Below are positions 26,227-37,889 of a DNA stretch of 64,000 nt, in pieces (the stretch's first letter is position 1; every line of letters starts with the position of its first letter). The notes below the pieces were generated by a model. That model was not told the origin of the DNA. It saw only the letters and a program-made list of their open reading frames with translations, and made no database searches. A program made the translations under genes and the position numbers. Source of the DNA: Azadirachta indica (Eukaryota > Streptophyta > Magnoliopsida > Sapindales > Meliaceae); the NCBI GenBank assembly GCA_022749755.1, contig CM040450.1, positions 2,408,913 to 2,472,912 on the forward strand. The letters are read 5' to 3'.

Positions 26227-26318
26227 TAGGGTTTTACGCGGGTAAATAATACGGGCCTCAGCATACGGCGCCGTGGGCCTGATTATGTCATCTAATCTAC
26301 GACTGGGCCATAGGCCCA
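26227..26318. promoter_or_regulatory. Telo-box and site II (TGGGCC) cluster upstream of the membrane protein gene
   Basis: A TAGGGTTTT motif (telo-box AAAACCCTA on the minus strand) lies at 26227-26235. TGGGCC occurs at 26274-26279 and 26304-26309, and GGCCCA at 26313-26318. This combination is typical of TCP-driven promoters of growth-associated genes. It sits 320-410 bases upstream of the minus-strand start codon at 25905. Confidence 0.5.
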
Positions 26319-26339
26319 TTTTTAAATGGGGAAATACCA

Positions 26340-27713
26340 TATGTGTCCCCAAATTTCTATCTTTTTACAAAGAAGGATATAGTGTGTACACTTATATCAA
26401 ATAAGTCTTTAACCCATAATTAAAGGCATGTTTAGATATGAAGTAAAGTAACTTTAAAGTTACTGTTATTATTAGATGAAATTATTAAGAACAAAAATGA
26501 GTAATTTTTAATAAAAATTATTATTTATTAAATATTTTAATTATTGCTATTTTAAAGTTAAATACAATCAATGAATCATAACAATATACTAACTTAACAT
26601 AGTTTATATATCAAAATTATCTTTATAATACTGAATTTTTTTATCCTCATAACATTAGTAACTTAACGAGCAATATCACATTCGAAAATTTACAATACTA
26701 AAGTCTTGCTAATAATGTCTACATGGGTCAGAATAATGGAATGTTACTAAAGGCACCCTTTAATATTCTGATGAACACCCCTTTCTAACACAGTAGTACA
26801 ACCTTATGCTGCACTAGAATGGGCGTAGTTAGGAATGACCTGGCTGCATTTAACATCAGTCGTAAGCAAAATTGATGTAGATATTGTTCATGTAATTCGA
26901 AACTTTTGTGCGAAGAAAGCCTCTTAAAAAGAGAAGAATGTTATGTTAGGGAATAAAACATAATTTGTTCCATACAAGAAAGCATAAAGTGTTTAACTAC
27001 GCAATTTGGCTTAGAATCAATCAGTTATCACTTTACCTCGCTCCAATTTCATTTAACATTTTCTTCTTGTACTCGATACTAGGGATTTTTTATTTCTTGT
27101 ATTTGACATTCAGTGAATTCTTTCACAACTATAGTTGTGATTAAAATCATAATATCATAATAGTAGACATTTTAAAGTGGCTGGGACTTCGGGTATGAGA
27201 GTTAAGATTTCCTTACGTGTGTGCGTGTACATATATATATATATATATATATATTGTCCTTAAGCTATAGGGTCGTGAATCTGAATATCCCTCATGGTCG
27301 TGGGTTAGATATTTGAATTGGTATAACATAGAGTCGAGTTTAAATATTATTTTCCCAAAAAAGAAAAAAAGAGAAAAAAAAAATATTTTCCCAAATTAAA
27401 GCTGATTGGAAATTGGGGTTGCATAATTATGGCTTGAGAGACAAGAAGGTTACTGCAACACTTTGACAGCCTTTCCAGTTTTCATGCAGTCAGTGTACCG
27501 TTTTCTCTCTGCTTTTGCTCATTTGCTTGAATTAATCCATCCAACCGCTTCGCTTTTCCAATTCTCAGCTTCTTCAACAAGCTTAAGCCTCTCTCACAGT
27601 CACAAAGAATCCTTGAACCTTCCATCTGACTTCATTACACATATTATAAACAAACAAACAACTGATCATACATAAAATGAATTAAAACTGATCAACATCT
27701 ATTAGACTGCAGA
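26340..27713. other. Intergenic region, AT-rich, with a (TA)n run
   Basis: No gene is supported. A (TA)n microsatellite lies at 27233-27254. The last 200 bases or so before 27714 are less AT-rich and Cys/Ser-codon-like, and are probably the leader of the next gene. Confidence 0.55.
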
Positions 27714-28124
27714 ATGGCTTCTCTACCAAGAGAGAAAAAGAAAGGCAGCAACATGGACGAAATAGAAGTTGTTCTGAGAAGATTCGGGGACGAGCAGAGC
27801 AACCTGCTGGACCAATTCGAGAGACTTTCGTTTGAAGTGCAGCTGAACCAAGCCATTCTGCAGCGGAGCCAGTCGGAGCCCAGTGTGCCTCGCTCTACGA
27901 TCCAAGCTCCACCACCGCCTCCCGCGCCGGTTCTGCCGCTGGTCACGATGGAGGTGCGACAAGGGCGACGTGGCTCTGGTTTTGGGAAGGTCATCAGCAA
28001 GTTGCTCAAGCCCATTCTTGGCAGAAAGGGGAAGAAGAACAACAAAAATGGTGGAAGAAATGAAATCCCAGATCCCAAAAATCCCAAGTATTGCAAAGCA
28101 TTTAGTAGATCTCTTCGCTTTTGA
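27714..28124 (+). CDS. Small basic, proline-containing protein (136 aa), unknown function
   Basis: A single open frame starts at the ATG in AGAATGGCT. Residues 1-13 are basic (MASLPREKKKGSN). Residues 14-56 form a likely amphipathic helix with heptad-like spacing (MDEIEVVLRRFGDEQSNLLD then FERLSFEVQLNQAILQR). A proline run follows (APPPPPAPVLPL), then a strongly basic part (GFGKVISKLLKPILGRKGKK). The codon use and GC content are clearly higher than the flanks, which supports real coding. There is no signal peptide or membrane segment. The basic helix could bind membranes or nucleic acid; that is inference. I do not recognise the family. The last residues (YCKAFSRSLRF) may be read-through into an intron if a further exon exists. 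Confidence 0.7.
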   Translation: MASLPREKKKGSNMDEIEVVLRRFGDEQSNLLDQFERLSFEVQLNQAILQRSQSEPSVPRSTIQAPPPPPAPVLPLVTMEVRQGRRGSGFGKVISKLLKPILGRKGKKNNKNGGRNEIPDPKNPKYCKAFSRSLRF

Positions 28125-28470
28125 ATAATTCTCATACTTATCGTAAATTTTTTTTTGGTGTCTGTCTTCAGAAGTCTCGTACCTCTGCAATATTATGATT
28201 TGCAGAAAGGTACACAACCTATTCTATTGATTAGTAAATAATGTCTTAGACGACATGTCATTTGTTATACTGATGCAAAAACGATATGTCGATTAAATTA
28301 TTAATTCGTTGTCGTCTTGTCGTTCGAATTATGAGACTGGCTGTCACGCAAATAATTAACGAATTGTCTTACGATGCCTAAAACAGCAAACGGTTTGTCA
28401 TTTATCTTATGGATCATATTATCAAGAGTTCGAGGATTGGTAAAGGGGACTACTGAGTCAGTTCAGTGTG
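28125..28470. other. Short intergenic spacer before the PPR gene
   Basis: About 345 bases that probably combine the 3' end of the small basic-protein gene with the promoter and leader of the PPR gene. No specific element is recognised. Confidence 0.5.
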
Positions 28471-30003
28471 ATGTCTTCTGCACATCCTTCTGCTTCTCAA
28501 CTTTTGCAATCACCAGTGCTGAGTAACTCATTCATCTTCACCAACACTCACAGAAGAGACCATGAAAAAATCCAACGTTTCAACAAGCCGATTGTGTTTG
28601 CAACAGTGCCATTACCTCCCGCAGAGATACCATTACAAACACTGAATCTCGCTAGCAATAATGATAAATTTTGTGGTTTACAATCGCAAAAGTTCCAGGA
28701 TACAATCAAAGCATTACCCATGAAAGAGAGAACTGATATATTCAATAAAGTGAAAAAAAATGGTAGAAATTGGAGCATATCTGACTTCAATGATTTTCTC
28801 ATGGCTTTAGTAATGGGAAATGAGCAAGATAATGCTTTGAAACTGTACTCTGAGCTATCGTCTTATGGGCTAAAACCAAATTCCTGGACATTTTCTATCA
28901 TAATCAGATGTTATTGCAAGAAAAACAATCTGTTTGAGGCCAGACAGGTTATGGATAGCATGCTGGAAAATGGGCTTTACCCAAATGTTACAACGTGTAC
29001 TATTGTTATAGATTCATTGTGCAAAAGTGGTATGTTGAAGGAAGCTTTTGAGGTGTTTGAATTTATTGGTAGAATTGGGGGAAAACCTAGTATTCAGACA
29101 TATAATTGTTTGTTAAAGGGTTTGTGTTATGTGGGAAGAGTGGAGGAAGCGCATGAAATGTTGATGAACATTAAGAAAGATTCCATGAAACCTGATATAT
29201 ATTCATACACTGCTGTTATGGATGGTTTTTGTAAAGTGGGCAGGTCAAATGAAGCGATGGATTTGCTTAATGAAGCTATGGAGCGTGGATTGGCACCAAG
29301 TGTGGTAACTTTTAACACTCTTTTTAATGGGTATTGTAGGGAAGGGAAACCAATGAAAGGTATTGATGTGTTAAAGCTTATGAAGAAGAGCAATTGCAAG
29401 CCTGATAATATCAGCTATAGCACATTGTTGAATGGGTTGTTGAAATGGGGAAAAATAAGGCCAGCATTAAGAACTTTTAATGAAATGGTGAAGTTTGGTT
29501 TTGAGGTGGATGAGAAAATGATGAATTCTCTGTTAAGAGGGCTGTGCATGAAGTCGTGGGAAGAGAAGGACTTGTCTGAAGATGCCCATCAACTGTTTGA
29601 GAAAATGACTAAGAAAGTTTCTATCAGCGACCCTGGTATGTATGGGATTGTGATCCGAGCTCTTAGTATGGGAAAGAAAACTGACGAAGCTTTGATCCAT
29701 TTGCATCATATGATTAAAATGGGTCTAATTCCTCGGACGATCACCTTTAACAATGTGATTCAAGCACTTTGTCGGAACGGCAAGGTTGACCAGGCATTAT
29801 CGCTCCTATTTCTCATGTATAAACATGGCAAAATCCCGAGCAGAACATCGTATGACAGCCTGATTAAGACATTAGATCGACTGGAAAGGTTCACTGATGC
29901 AAGCATTGTATACGGTAGAGCATTGAAGCAAGGTGTATTTCCCCACGGGAAGCCACAAGATATAGCCTTCGGAAAAAGTTGTTCAACGACTATGTTTATC
30001 TGA
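28471..30003 (+). CDS. P-class pentatricopeptide repeat protein, intronless, 510 aa
   Basis: PPR proteins bind organellar RNA and guide its processing, stability or translation. The ATG at 28471 opens an N-terminal region rich in Ser and low in acids, typical of organelle targeting. From about residue 100 onwards, 35-residue repeats run in tandem, about ten in all. Examples are PNSWTFSIIIRCYCKKNNLF, PNVTTCTIVIDSLCKSGML, PSVVTFNTLFNGYCREGK and PRTITFNNVIQALCRNGK. All have P-type spacing and there is no E, DYW or SMR extension, so RNA editing or cleavage domains are absent. One longer spacer occurs between repeats (MKSWEEKDLSEDAHQLFEKM). The absence of introns is normal for the family. It is convergent with the EF-P gene 360 bases away. 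The target RNA cannot be told from the sequence by eye, and orthology is not assigned. Confidence 0.9.
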   Translation: MSSAHPSASQLLQSPVLSNSFIFTNTHRRDHEKIQRFNKPIVFATVPLPPAEIPLQTLNLASNNDKFCGLQSQKFQDTIKALPMKERTDIFNKVKKNGRNWSISDFNDFLMALVMGNEQDNALKLYSELSSYGLKPNSWTFSIIIRCYCKKNNLFEARQVMDSMLENGLYPNVTTCTIVIDSLCKSGMLKEAFEVFEFIGRIGGKPSIQTYNCLLKGLCYVGRVEEAHEMLMNIKKDSMKPDIYSYTAVMDGFCKVGRSNEAMDLLNEAMERGLAPSVVTFNTLFNGYCREGKPMKGIDVLKLMKKSNCKPDNISYSTLLNGLLKWGKIRPALRTFNEMVKFGFEVDEKMMNSLLRGLCMKSWEEKDLSEDAHQLFEKMTKKVSISDPGMYGIVIRALSMGKKTDEALIHLHHMIKMGLIPRTITFNNVIQALCRNGKVDQALSLLFLMYKHGKIPSRTSYDSLIKTLDRLERFTDASIVYGRALKQGVFPHGKPQDIAFGKSCSTTMFI

Positions 30004-30362
30004 TTGTCAAATGCTTAATCAAGTTATTGTATTATAGAAACTTTTTTGCACTAATAGGTAGTAGTGATATTATTGAAATCTATGCTCATAGTTCACACAG
30101 AGATTTGAATGCTTGCAGATACTTTGAAACTCTGCTTTGACTAAGTTCAGAGCCAAGGCTTTTACATAGAGAAGGATTTATATGTTTATATCCACTGAGA
30201 TTTTGAAATAAATGCATGTGGAACAAATTCAACTACTTGAACATGAAACTATCTCAGGCTGGTGCACATTTCTTGAATCGGTGATGATACAACGGGCTAC
30301 CGTGATGGCAAAAATACATGAGAAAAATTTTTCTGATGAAAAAGATCTCTGAAAGTTTAGAC

Positions 30363-33300
30363 CTATGCACGGGTCATGTATTGCCCAGTTCTTGTGTCCA
30401 CCAATATTTCATCACCTATATTAACAAATAACGGAACATTCACCACAGCACCAGTGTCCAAAGTAGCTGGTTTGGACCCACCTGCCACAAGAATTTTGTT
30501 TCTCAGACAGCCAGTTCGATATAGGTATTAAACAGACAGTGAATAAATCATAATGAATCAACCGTGGCAACGTGACAATACCTGAGGCAGTGTCACCCTT
30601 AAGGCCAGGATCAACATCAACTACAGTTAGCTGAACTGTAATTGGAACTTCAAAATCAATAACCTGCAAGCATGTCAATCAGCAGACGGCCACAAATGGC
30701 AACATAACTTTATCATTCAGTAATGGATGGCACCATTCTTTTGAATGTAAGCACACACAGGTAACTTGTAAATGTAACAACACTGCTTGTACATGTGGAT
30801 GGATCTTCACATCATAAGCCATCAAGGAAAGCCCTATGAAGAATATTAGAGTCATGCAGAAAAAATATTGCCTTCTTCAGTATTCAAACTTAAATAGAAA
30901 ATTACCTTTCCTTTCCAAAATAGCAAATTGCAGTCCATTCCTTCTTTCAGCCACTTTTTCTTGTCCCCAACATCAGTGTCATTAAGACGAATTTCTTCAA
31001 ATGTGTTCTGTGAAAAGTATGCATTGTGAATTAGAGATCCAAAATTTATAAACAAAAAACAAGGCACTGAATGTCATCACTCCTTGAAGTCAAAAGATTT
31101 TCCTTTATAGTGAAATTGATTCCAACTTTCTAAACATCAATTGCTCATGTCATCAAACACAATGATGCCACAAAATGTAATATTGCATAATCCTTTTCCA
31201 AAGTAAAGGATTAAACTGGATAAACAAAAATAATAATACCAGGTCCATGAAGACAAACATGGAACCATCCTTGTATGTGAATTGCTTGGTTTCCTTGAAT
31301 ACATCTGCCCCTTCAACCTGGAGAAAAATTACACATATAAAGGCAATAAAATAATCCCTGTAGACAAGCGATTTCAATGTGTGAAAATTTATAAAAAGAA
31401 GCTTGTCCATGCCACAAGATGAAAGCACTTTCCACGTACTTTCAATAACTGGTATATTATGCTAGTGTTAATCCTTGGCATGCATCTGATAACAGAGGAA
31501 TTCACTTAAAGATTGGAAAGAGAGAGAAAAGGGCAATGTTATTAATTGATCCAAAGTACAAAAAAGTACCCTGAAAGCAGCAAGCATTAATTGAAGGGTC
31601 CTTCTGTTGAAGAAAATAAAATTATATTAAACTCTCTTAAATTATAAAATAAGTACATAGACATGCTTTTATATAGGCTGAAATAATAAAACAACATAAA
31701 TTAAAAATCCTCATAAACTTAGGAATTCTCATAAACTTAAGAACCCTTAACAAAATAAGAAAAGACTAATACCAAATCTAATTTTAATTTTAACACTCCC
31801 CTTTAAACTCAAGATAGTAGAGCAAGCTTGAATTTAAAAGCTAATGCGATTGAGAATAAAATCCCAAAATATCAAAAAATAGGAGAAAACCACTTGTATC
31901 TTTAAGAGGCGATCTTGTGCCTTCTAAAAGATGAGAAATAGTTGACTGTGCTTTTTTTTTTAGGCGAGAAATACTTGACTGTGCCTTTTTTTTTTTTAGG
32001 CGAGAAATACTTAACTGTGCGTTTTTTTAGGCAAGAAATATTGACTATGCCTTTTTTCTAGACGAGAAATACTGGCTGTGATTTTTGCTAAGTGAAAAAT
32101 ATTGATTGTGTCTTTTCACAAGTGAAGAATATTAATTGTGCCTTTCCATAGGTTAAAAGTGCCTTCCATAAGCGAAGAATATTGATACTACTTTTCATAA
32201 ATAATAAATATTTATAGTGCCTTTCAATAGCACAAGAAAACTGATAATGCCTTTGCATAGGTCAAGAGTAGTAAAAGAAAGGGCAGCCATATTAGGAACG
32301 CGTGAACAGTACCAGCCTACACTACTTGGGAACAGTATATCCAAACAGTACTGAGAGCAACTCCGCACCTTGAATTAAAGTTTCCAGATTCTTTTTGGGT
32401 AAGTAGAAAACTAAATCATGCTCAGTAACCACCTCATAAGGTAGCACATCATTGCTATCAAAATTTTTTTTAGTCAACTCTCAAACCTAAAATCGAACTT
32501 GTTCTAGTACTGTGTTGAAGAAACTAAAATTACATTAAACTCTCTTAAATTATAAAATAAGTACATAAACATGCCTTTATATAGGCTGAAATAATAAAAC
32601 AACATAAACTAAAAATTCTCATAAACTTAGGAATTCTCGTAAACTTAAGAACTCTTAACAAAATAGGAAAAAACTAATAATAAATCTAATTTTAATTCAA
32701 TGCTCTATTTAGGATTCCCTTCCCCAAATGCAAAATGAACATTAATCATCTTCTCCAGTCTTGGAGACTTAAAACCTTTTTTGTCAGCAAATTACAGTAA
32801 TTCGTCACCAGCAGGATCATAGCCAGTTAATAAACAGGAGTTACTAGAAACAGATTATATTTTTGCTTTTAAATCTTTAAACCATCACATCTCTTTTCTT
32901 CTCATTATCAGGACAAAAAATATGTGTCATTGTCCCTGTTGGATTAAATCAATTGAAGTCAACAGCAGAATACAATTCAATGGTTTCTATGTCCAAGACT
33001 ATGACTAGCAACATTGTGATTATATTCAGGATGCACCCAAATACTTTTCTAGTCTCAAACCACCACATCTGTGCCCTAATAATAACAACATGGTTCTGAG
33101 TCTCACGTATTTAACTAAAATCACGCATTTTCCAAGATTATCTGGATAACATTTGTGCAGTGAATTCATATAAGTTTCATGATTTTGATAAGTTAATTGA
33201 TTGCACTTCATATTGCAAGTCAGCTGAAATTTGGTGCTCAAATCCGTAGATTCAAAATAGCTAAACCCTTCCAAAGAGTAAATTATGATTACGTATAAGT

Positions 33301-33920
33301 TAAAAACGCAAAGTAAATCATGCTAAACAGCTAACAAAACTTTAAATCTTCGAAATGTCGGCCATTGAAACCCAGTGAAAATTAATATTTGAAACAAAAA
33401 TTTAAATAATAGGTTAAATTGCAGTTTTTTTTTTTAAAAAAAAAAGATTACCGAGATTCCCGCTCTAAAAGTTTTCTCAACCGTGGTTCCCGTCATGTAA
33501 TTCCGAAGCTTAGTCCTCACAAATGCAGCTCCTTTCCCAGGTTTCACATGAAGAAACTCTACAGAAATATATAAAAAATTCAATAACTTATTAACGATTT
33601 CCACAATAAAGATAAAATAAATTAAATTATACCCAAAACGCGCCAAGGAGCTCCGTCTACTTCAAGGTTGGTACCCACTTTAATATCGTTGCTAGTCAAC
33701 GCGCAAATCCCTGTCAAGCAAAAACACAAACACTTAGTGTGCATATTCAATTCTAGAAACCGTAGATTAAACCCGAAGCGAAATGCGAGAGTGAGTAACT
33801 GGGATATCTGGAACGAGGTCGCATTGAGACAAGGGACGGTTTTGATGAAAGTACAGTAAACGATGAACGGCGGAGGAAAGTCGGAGCTGACGCGACATTG
33901 AAGGTGGCGGTTCCCGCCAT
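30363..33920 (-). CDS. EFP: Organellar translation elongation factor P, 7 exons, 237 aa
   Basis: EF-P relieves ribosome stalling at polyproline stretches; this copy should act in plastids (or mitochondria). Exons in transcript order: 33920-33773, 33710-33633, 33558-33452, 31317-31240, 31007-30906, 30663-30582, 30481-30363; GT/AG borders, 238 codons including stop. The first 50 residues are Ser/Arg-rich with almost no acids, fitting a transit peptide. The mature part begins [19 protein letters not shown]. The loop [10 protein letters not shown] carries Lys84, the position modified by beta-lysine in E. coli EF-P. All three beta-barrel domains are present, and the C-terminus is [14 protein letters not shown]. 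Exon 1 ends by a GT within TCGGGTTTAAT, chosen because it keeps frame and gives FASGICAL; that one junction is the least certain. The third intron is over 2.1 kb because of a retroelement insertion. Confidence 0.92.
31605..31795 (-). repeat. LTR (downstream copy) of the TRIM-like element
   Basis: Plus-strand reading starts TGTTGAAG and ends TTTTAACA, so TG...CA termini are intact on both strands. It matches the copy at 32513-32699 across most of its length and the solo LTR at 54633-54847 more loosely, for example around CTTTTATATAGGCTG and AATAATAAAACAACATAAA. Confidence 0.8.
31925..32250. repeat. Degenerate 30-40 bp tandem repeats inside the TRIM-like element
   Basis: Seven or more units share the pattern GCGAGAAATACTTGACTGTG followed by a short CCTTTT-type T run. 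They become more diverged to the right (AGTGAAGAATATTAATTGTG, then AAGCGAAGAATATTGATAC). Spacers vary and are not unique, so this is not a CRISPR array. Confidence 0.75.
32513..32699 (-). repeat. LTR (upstream copy) of the TRIM-like element
   Basis: Starts TGTTGAAG on the plus strand and ends TTTTAATTCA. It differs from the other copy by scattered substitutions and a small end indel, which implies the insertion is not recent. Confidence 0.78.
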
Positions 33921-34743
33921 GGTGGGGTTGTTTCCGGTGACGCGAGAGATAATATAGGCGTAAGAAATGTTTCTTTTTTCCAAAATAATTTAGATGGCCG
34001 TCTGCTCGTCACTCACGAACTTTAGTCAGATAAGAACTAAGGAACGTTGCGGGTGTTTTTTTTTTTTTTCTCATGTAAATAATTTTGTAAAAAAAGAAAA
34101 TGGGTACCGTCATAGATTGTCTTCCAACTTTTTCTTATAAAACCTAAATTTATTAATATAAAAATAAAATAAATAAGATAAAAGAATGTAAGGCATTTTT
34201 TGGAAAATTATTGAAAAATAAAATAAAAATAAAAATATTCTTTGTTAATGCTTAATATATTTTACAATTTAAAAAATTATTTATTAAATAAAGAAAAATA
34301 AGAAAACTCAACTCAAGTCAAATAATGATTTTATAAGAAATTTAGTTAAAAAAAAAGTTATGGTGTTCTATTTTAAAAAAATCAATAATTTGTACATTTT
34401 ATTAAATTTGCTTTCTTAACGTGCTTATTGTGTACTTTTTTAGAAATTGTACTCATTGTGGGATCTATCATATTTTAGTATAGGTAAACTTTTTTCTATA
34501 AAATAAGGGTAAATATCATTCAAAATGGATATAGCTATTTGCGTTGTGTTATATGCGATCGTAGCATAAATTTTTGATGAAATTTTAATATAATATTGAT
34601 AGTTTGTAAATGTAATATTAAAAAAAAAATTGTGTTTATATTTAGATTCAAACATAAAATTTGGATTTGAAAAGTACTTATATATGAAGAGAGATGAAAA
34701 ATGTAATGTAACCCATAACCAATATGAAAAAGGATGGCAGACA
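33921..34743. other. EF-P promoter side and AT-rich intergenic DNA
   Basis: The first 100 bases, GC-richer, are the EF-P leader. Beyond 34050 the sequence is AT-rich with no gene-like frame. It ends at the target-duplication base block AATAC (34744-34748) of the large LTR element. Confidence 0.55.
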
Positions 34744-34748
34744 AATAC

Positions 34749-35348
34749 TGGTGGAGAAAAATGTTTTAAAAACTATTATTTAATTTTTTAGTTATATATT
34801 ATAATTCATTCATTATAATATATATGGTGATTATTACTTTTGAATTATAAAATTAAGACAAGTTATAAATATTTTATTTTTAATATTATATTTATTACTC
34901 AAATGATTTCACTATTATATCAAGATTGGTGTTTGTATTCATTTAAAAAAAGTGAGCATAACAAGAAAAGAAGAGAAAAAAATATATATTTTTTTATATA
35001 TTAACATAATTTTATTTTTAATATTATATTTTCCAACAATCGTTGCATTCAATCAAAGACTTGGTATTTATCTTCTGGTAATCATGTTCATTGAGAAGAT
35101 TAGAGGTGAGTATTAAATTGCATTTTAGAATTAGAGAGAACTGATACTACTTATATAATGGGAGAACTATTTAGTTTTAAAACAATACTTATTAGCATGC
35201 CTCATTATGCTCCGACTAAAATTTCTTTGCCTTTTTTTTTTTTAATTTATTATTTATTTATCTTAATTATTTTGCTATATCTATTAAAGTTATAATTGCA
35301 ATTGTGATATTTATATGTTTTATAGATTACAAATAAATCTATCCAACA
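34749..35348 (+). repeat. Left LTR (600 bp) of the large retrotransposon
   Basis: Begins TGGTGGAGAAAAATGTTTT and ends ATCTATCCAACA. The first 80 and last 130 bases or so match the right LTR. A middle block of about 390 bases is absent from the right copy. Confidence 0.78.
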
Positions 35349-37144
35349 ATCTAAAACTAAAAGATCTTTTTGTATATTTTATTAGTAAATTTTATTCCTG
35401 ATCTAAAGATAATGTTTTGCATTATTGTTTACTTATATTTGTTTGTCGTAAATTTTGTGTCAAACACAAATTATATTTTAATTGGATATGTAAATGGAAA
35501 TTGTATAATATGTATTGTATGAGTTCAATAGAATTATTATTATTATGTAAAAATACTTGGATCCATCTCGGCTTGGAACAAATTACTCTAATTTGATGGT
35601 CCGCTCTTAACAGATAATTAGGCCAACATTTGTCGTAAAGTTACATTGAAATTAAATTCATGCGACCGTTATACTGCGTAGACTGCATGCTTTGGGTTAT
35701 GGTTTCATTTAATAATTAATATAACCTAAAATTGTTCTGACCTACGGTTACATTCATATCATATTAATTTTTTGCAGGATTTGTCATGGTTTTGTGCTAT
35801 TTGTATTCTTGTTTGTCATGTTATGATAATATTGAGAAATTTATTCAATTACTAATCAAGTTGCATTGAAGTGTATATTAGTTTTTGGATATTTCATTTT
35901 TAGGACAATTAGTTTATATATATGCTATTTAGTCGTCAATGATTTGTTATTGATATTTCGTTTAATTTAATTGCCTTATAATCCTGCATTATTTATTGTA
36001 ATACTTGTCTTGGAGCAAATAGATAATTAATGTGATTTGCCTTCGTGAACATTGTTTTTTGAAACAGTGTTGGGAATTTTTTTTTTCTTTTTTAAAGGCA
36101 CTTTATAATACCTCAAATTGAAAGGGGATTATTTTCATCATCCTCATTATCAATGTAAAAGACTATACCAAGCATTCGAACCCCGGATTCCGTGAAAGTA
36201 TTTCATATGCCCAACCATCATGAATATAACCTTTTTTTTTTTTTTTGTCTAATATCGATTTGCGCTATTTTTTCCCCCTATCTTTCATTTTAGCAAAATA
36301 ATATGCTATCATTTGTTGATAAGCATATTTAGGTAACTGAAATTTCATAAATATTTTATGCATATATAGTTAAATAGCATATTAAGAATTGTCATTATTA
36401 TTTGACAAATAATAACTATTACTGAGTTGGAAAAATTTTATAATTCTCATTTCACAATATCTAAAAATATTTAAAATATTTGAGAAATTGTAGCCTCAAA
36501 ATATTTCTCAAATGTGGGGCACCTTGTAATATTTATTTGTAGATTATATACGAATAATAATAATTACACTACAAAAAAATATCTTTTACAGCTGAAAACT
36601 TCAGCCACAAAATTAGTTTTTACCGTCAAATTTCAGTCATTTGTAGCCAACTTTCATTGGCTGCAATAAGTCATGTCGCAAAAAATATTTTGTATATTGC
36701 GGCTGATTTTGGCAGTTGCAAAAAATATTTGCAGCCAGTTTCGCGACTGATATGTATCAACCGCAAAAATTATTTACGGTCATTTTGCGACCGATTTATA
36801 ATAGTCACAATTAATTTAAAAAAAAAATTTCCTATCACCTTTTGTTGCCAAATATTTGGCCACAAAAAATATTAACCATTTATAATATTTTTATGAACTT
36901 AAATATTGATTTCATCAAATTAATTTGAATGAACAAAATATTTAGACCAATTTTGAACAATTTAATTGGTTAAATATTGCAAAGTATTGGATGGCATTAA
37001 AAATCTAAAAAGTAAGACTAAAATTTTCATTTTATAAAAAACAAAATTTGTTAAAAAGCTACAATGAACAAAAAATTTAATCCATTGACTATTGGCATTC
37101 ACCACTAGAAAATATGTAGAGAATAATTTGATCTAAGTTTACAA

Positions 37145-37216
37145 ACAAGCCACCAACACAAAATCACAACCAACAAAGCAACAAGCCACCAACATAAAAT
37201 CACAACCAACAAGCTA
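37145..37216. repeat. 36-bp tandem repeat inside the CACTA element
   Basis: A unit starting ACAAGCCACCAACA occurs at 37145 and again at 37181, and a third partial copy starts near 37217. The two full copies differ at only a few bases. Confidence 0.75.
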
Positions 37217-37889
37217 ACAAGCCATTAAAATTGGCGAGTCAACTAATTCTAAAAGATTTCGCAGAACCAACAAACCACCAACACAAAATTACAAAAAATT
37301 CTAAAAAACTCTAAACTATTTTACAATGTGAATGTTGGGGCACACATCCTCTCTATATACATTCTCCACTTCAATTAAAAAAGTTTCTGGATCATCTGAA
37401 AATGACAAATAACGCAATTGGAGGAAATCCGAACATATTTTAATGAGCAAAAAAGAAGCACGCTTTCACACTTGAGTTGCACTTGCATACATCTATTTAT
37501 ATAACTAGTAAATAGTTGGTTTAAGAAACAACCCAAAATAATATGAAATGTTAAACTAGTAGCATATATTGAGTTGTAAAGTTTAAGATCAATATAATTA
37601 AATGAATTTAAGCACCATGAAAGTACTGTATTCCTAATGGAGAACACTTAATTGCTAATATATAGTAAGAAACCATAATTAATTAGTTTCATCGGATTAA
37701 TAAAGTAAAAAACCTCAATATGTCATGGATGGTTCTCTTGTGATGGTGAATCAACTTGAGCATTTGCATTGAAAGCCATATGATGCCCATGGTGTGCACT
37801 AGAAGTATCTCCAACCTATTAACCGCAAAATAAAATCTATCATAAATTTAAAGTAAAATTATAAGACCTTCCATAATAAAATGAACAAA

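Larger units (their letters stand above)
31605..32699 (-). mobile_element. Miniature LTR retroelement (TRIM-like) in intron 3 of the EF-P gene
   Basis: Two direct repeats of about 190 bases (31605-31795 and 32513-32699) flank 717 bases with no coding capacity. Read on the minus strand, each repeat starts TG and ends TTCAACA. The interior next to the upstream repeat begins CAGTACTAGAAC, a decayed match to the initiator-Met tRNA primer site TGGTATCAGAGC. The interior next to the downstream repeat ends in a polypurine tract, AAAGGGGAG. These are the hallmarks of an LTR element with gag and pol missing, of total size about 1.1 kb. No clear target duplication was found (CCTTC on one side, ATGCT on the other), so the ends may have drifted. 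It lies in the same orientation as the host gene. Confidence 0.75.

Noticed and set aside
27723..28217. Long minus-strand frames opposite the small basic protein
   Set aside because: The plus-strand frame has better start context and composition; the antisense frames are rich in Arg/Leu/Ser as expected for shadows.
31925..32250. CRISPR-like regular repeats
   Set aside because: Repeats are degenerate, the intervening sequence is T-runs rather than unique spacers, and the setting is a plant retroelement.
36170..36200. TTCGAACCCCGG string like a tRNA T-arm
   Set aside because: No cloverleaf could be built on either strand; it lies in LTR-element interior.
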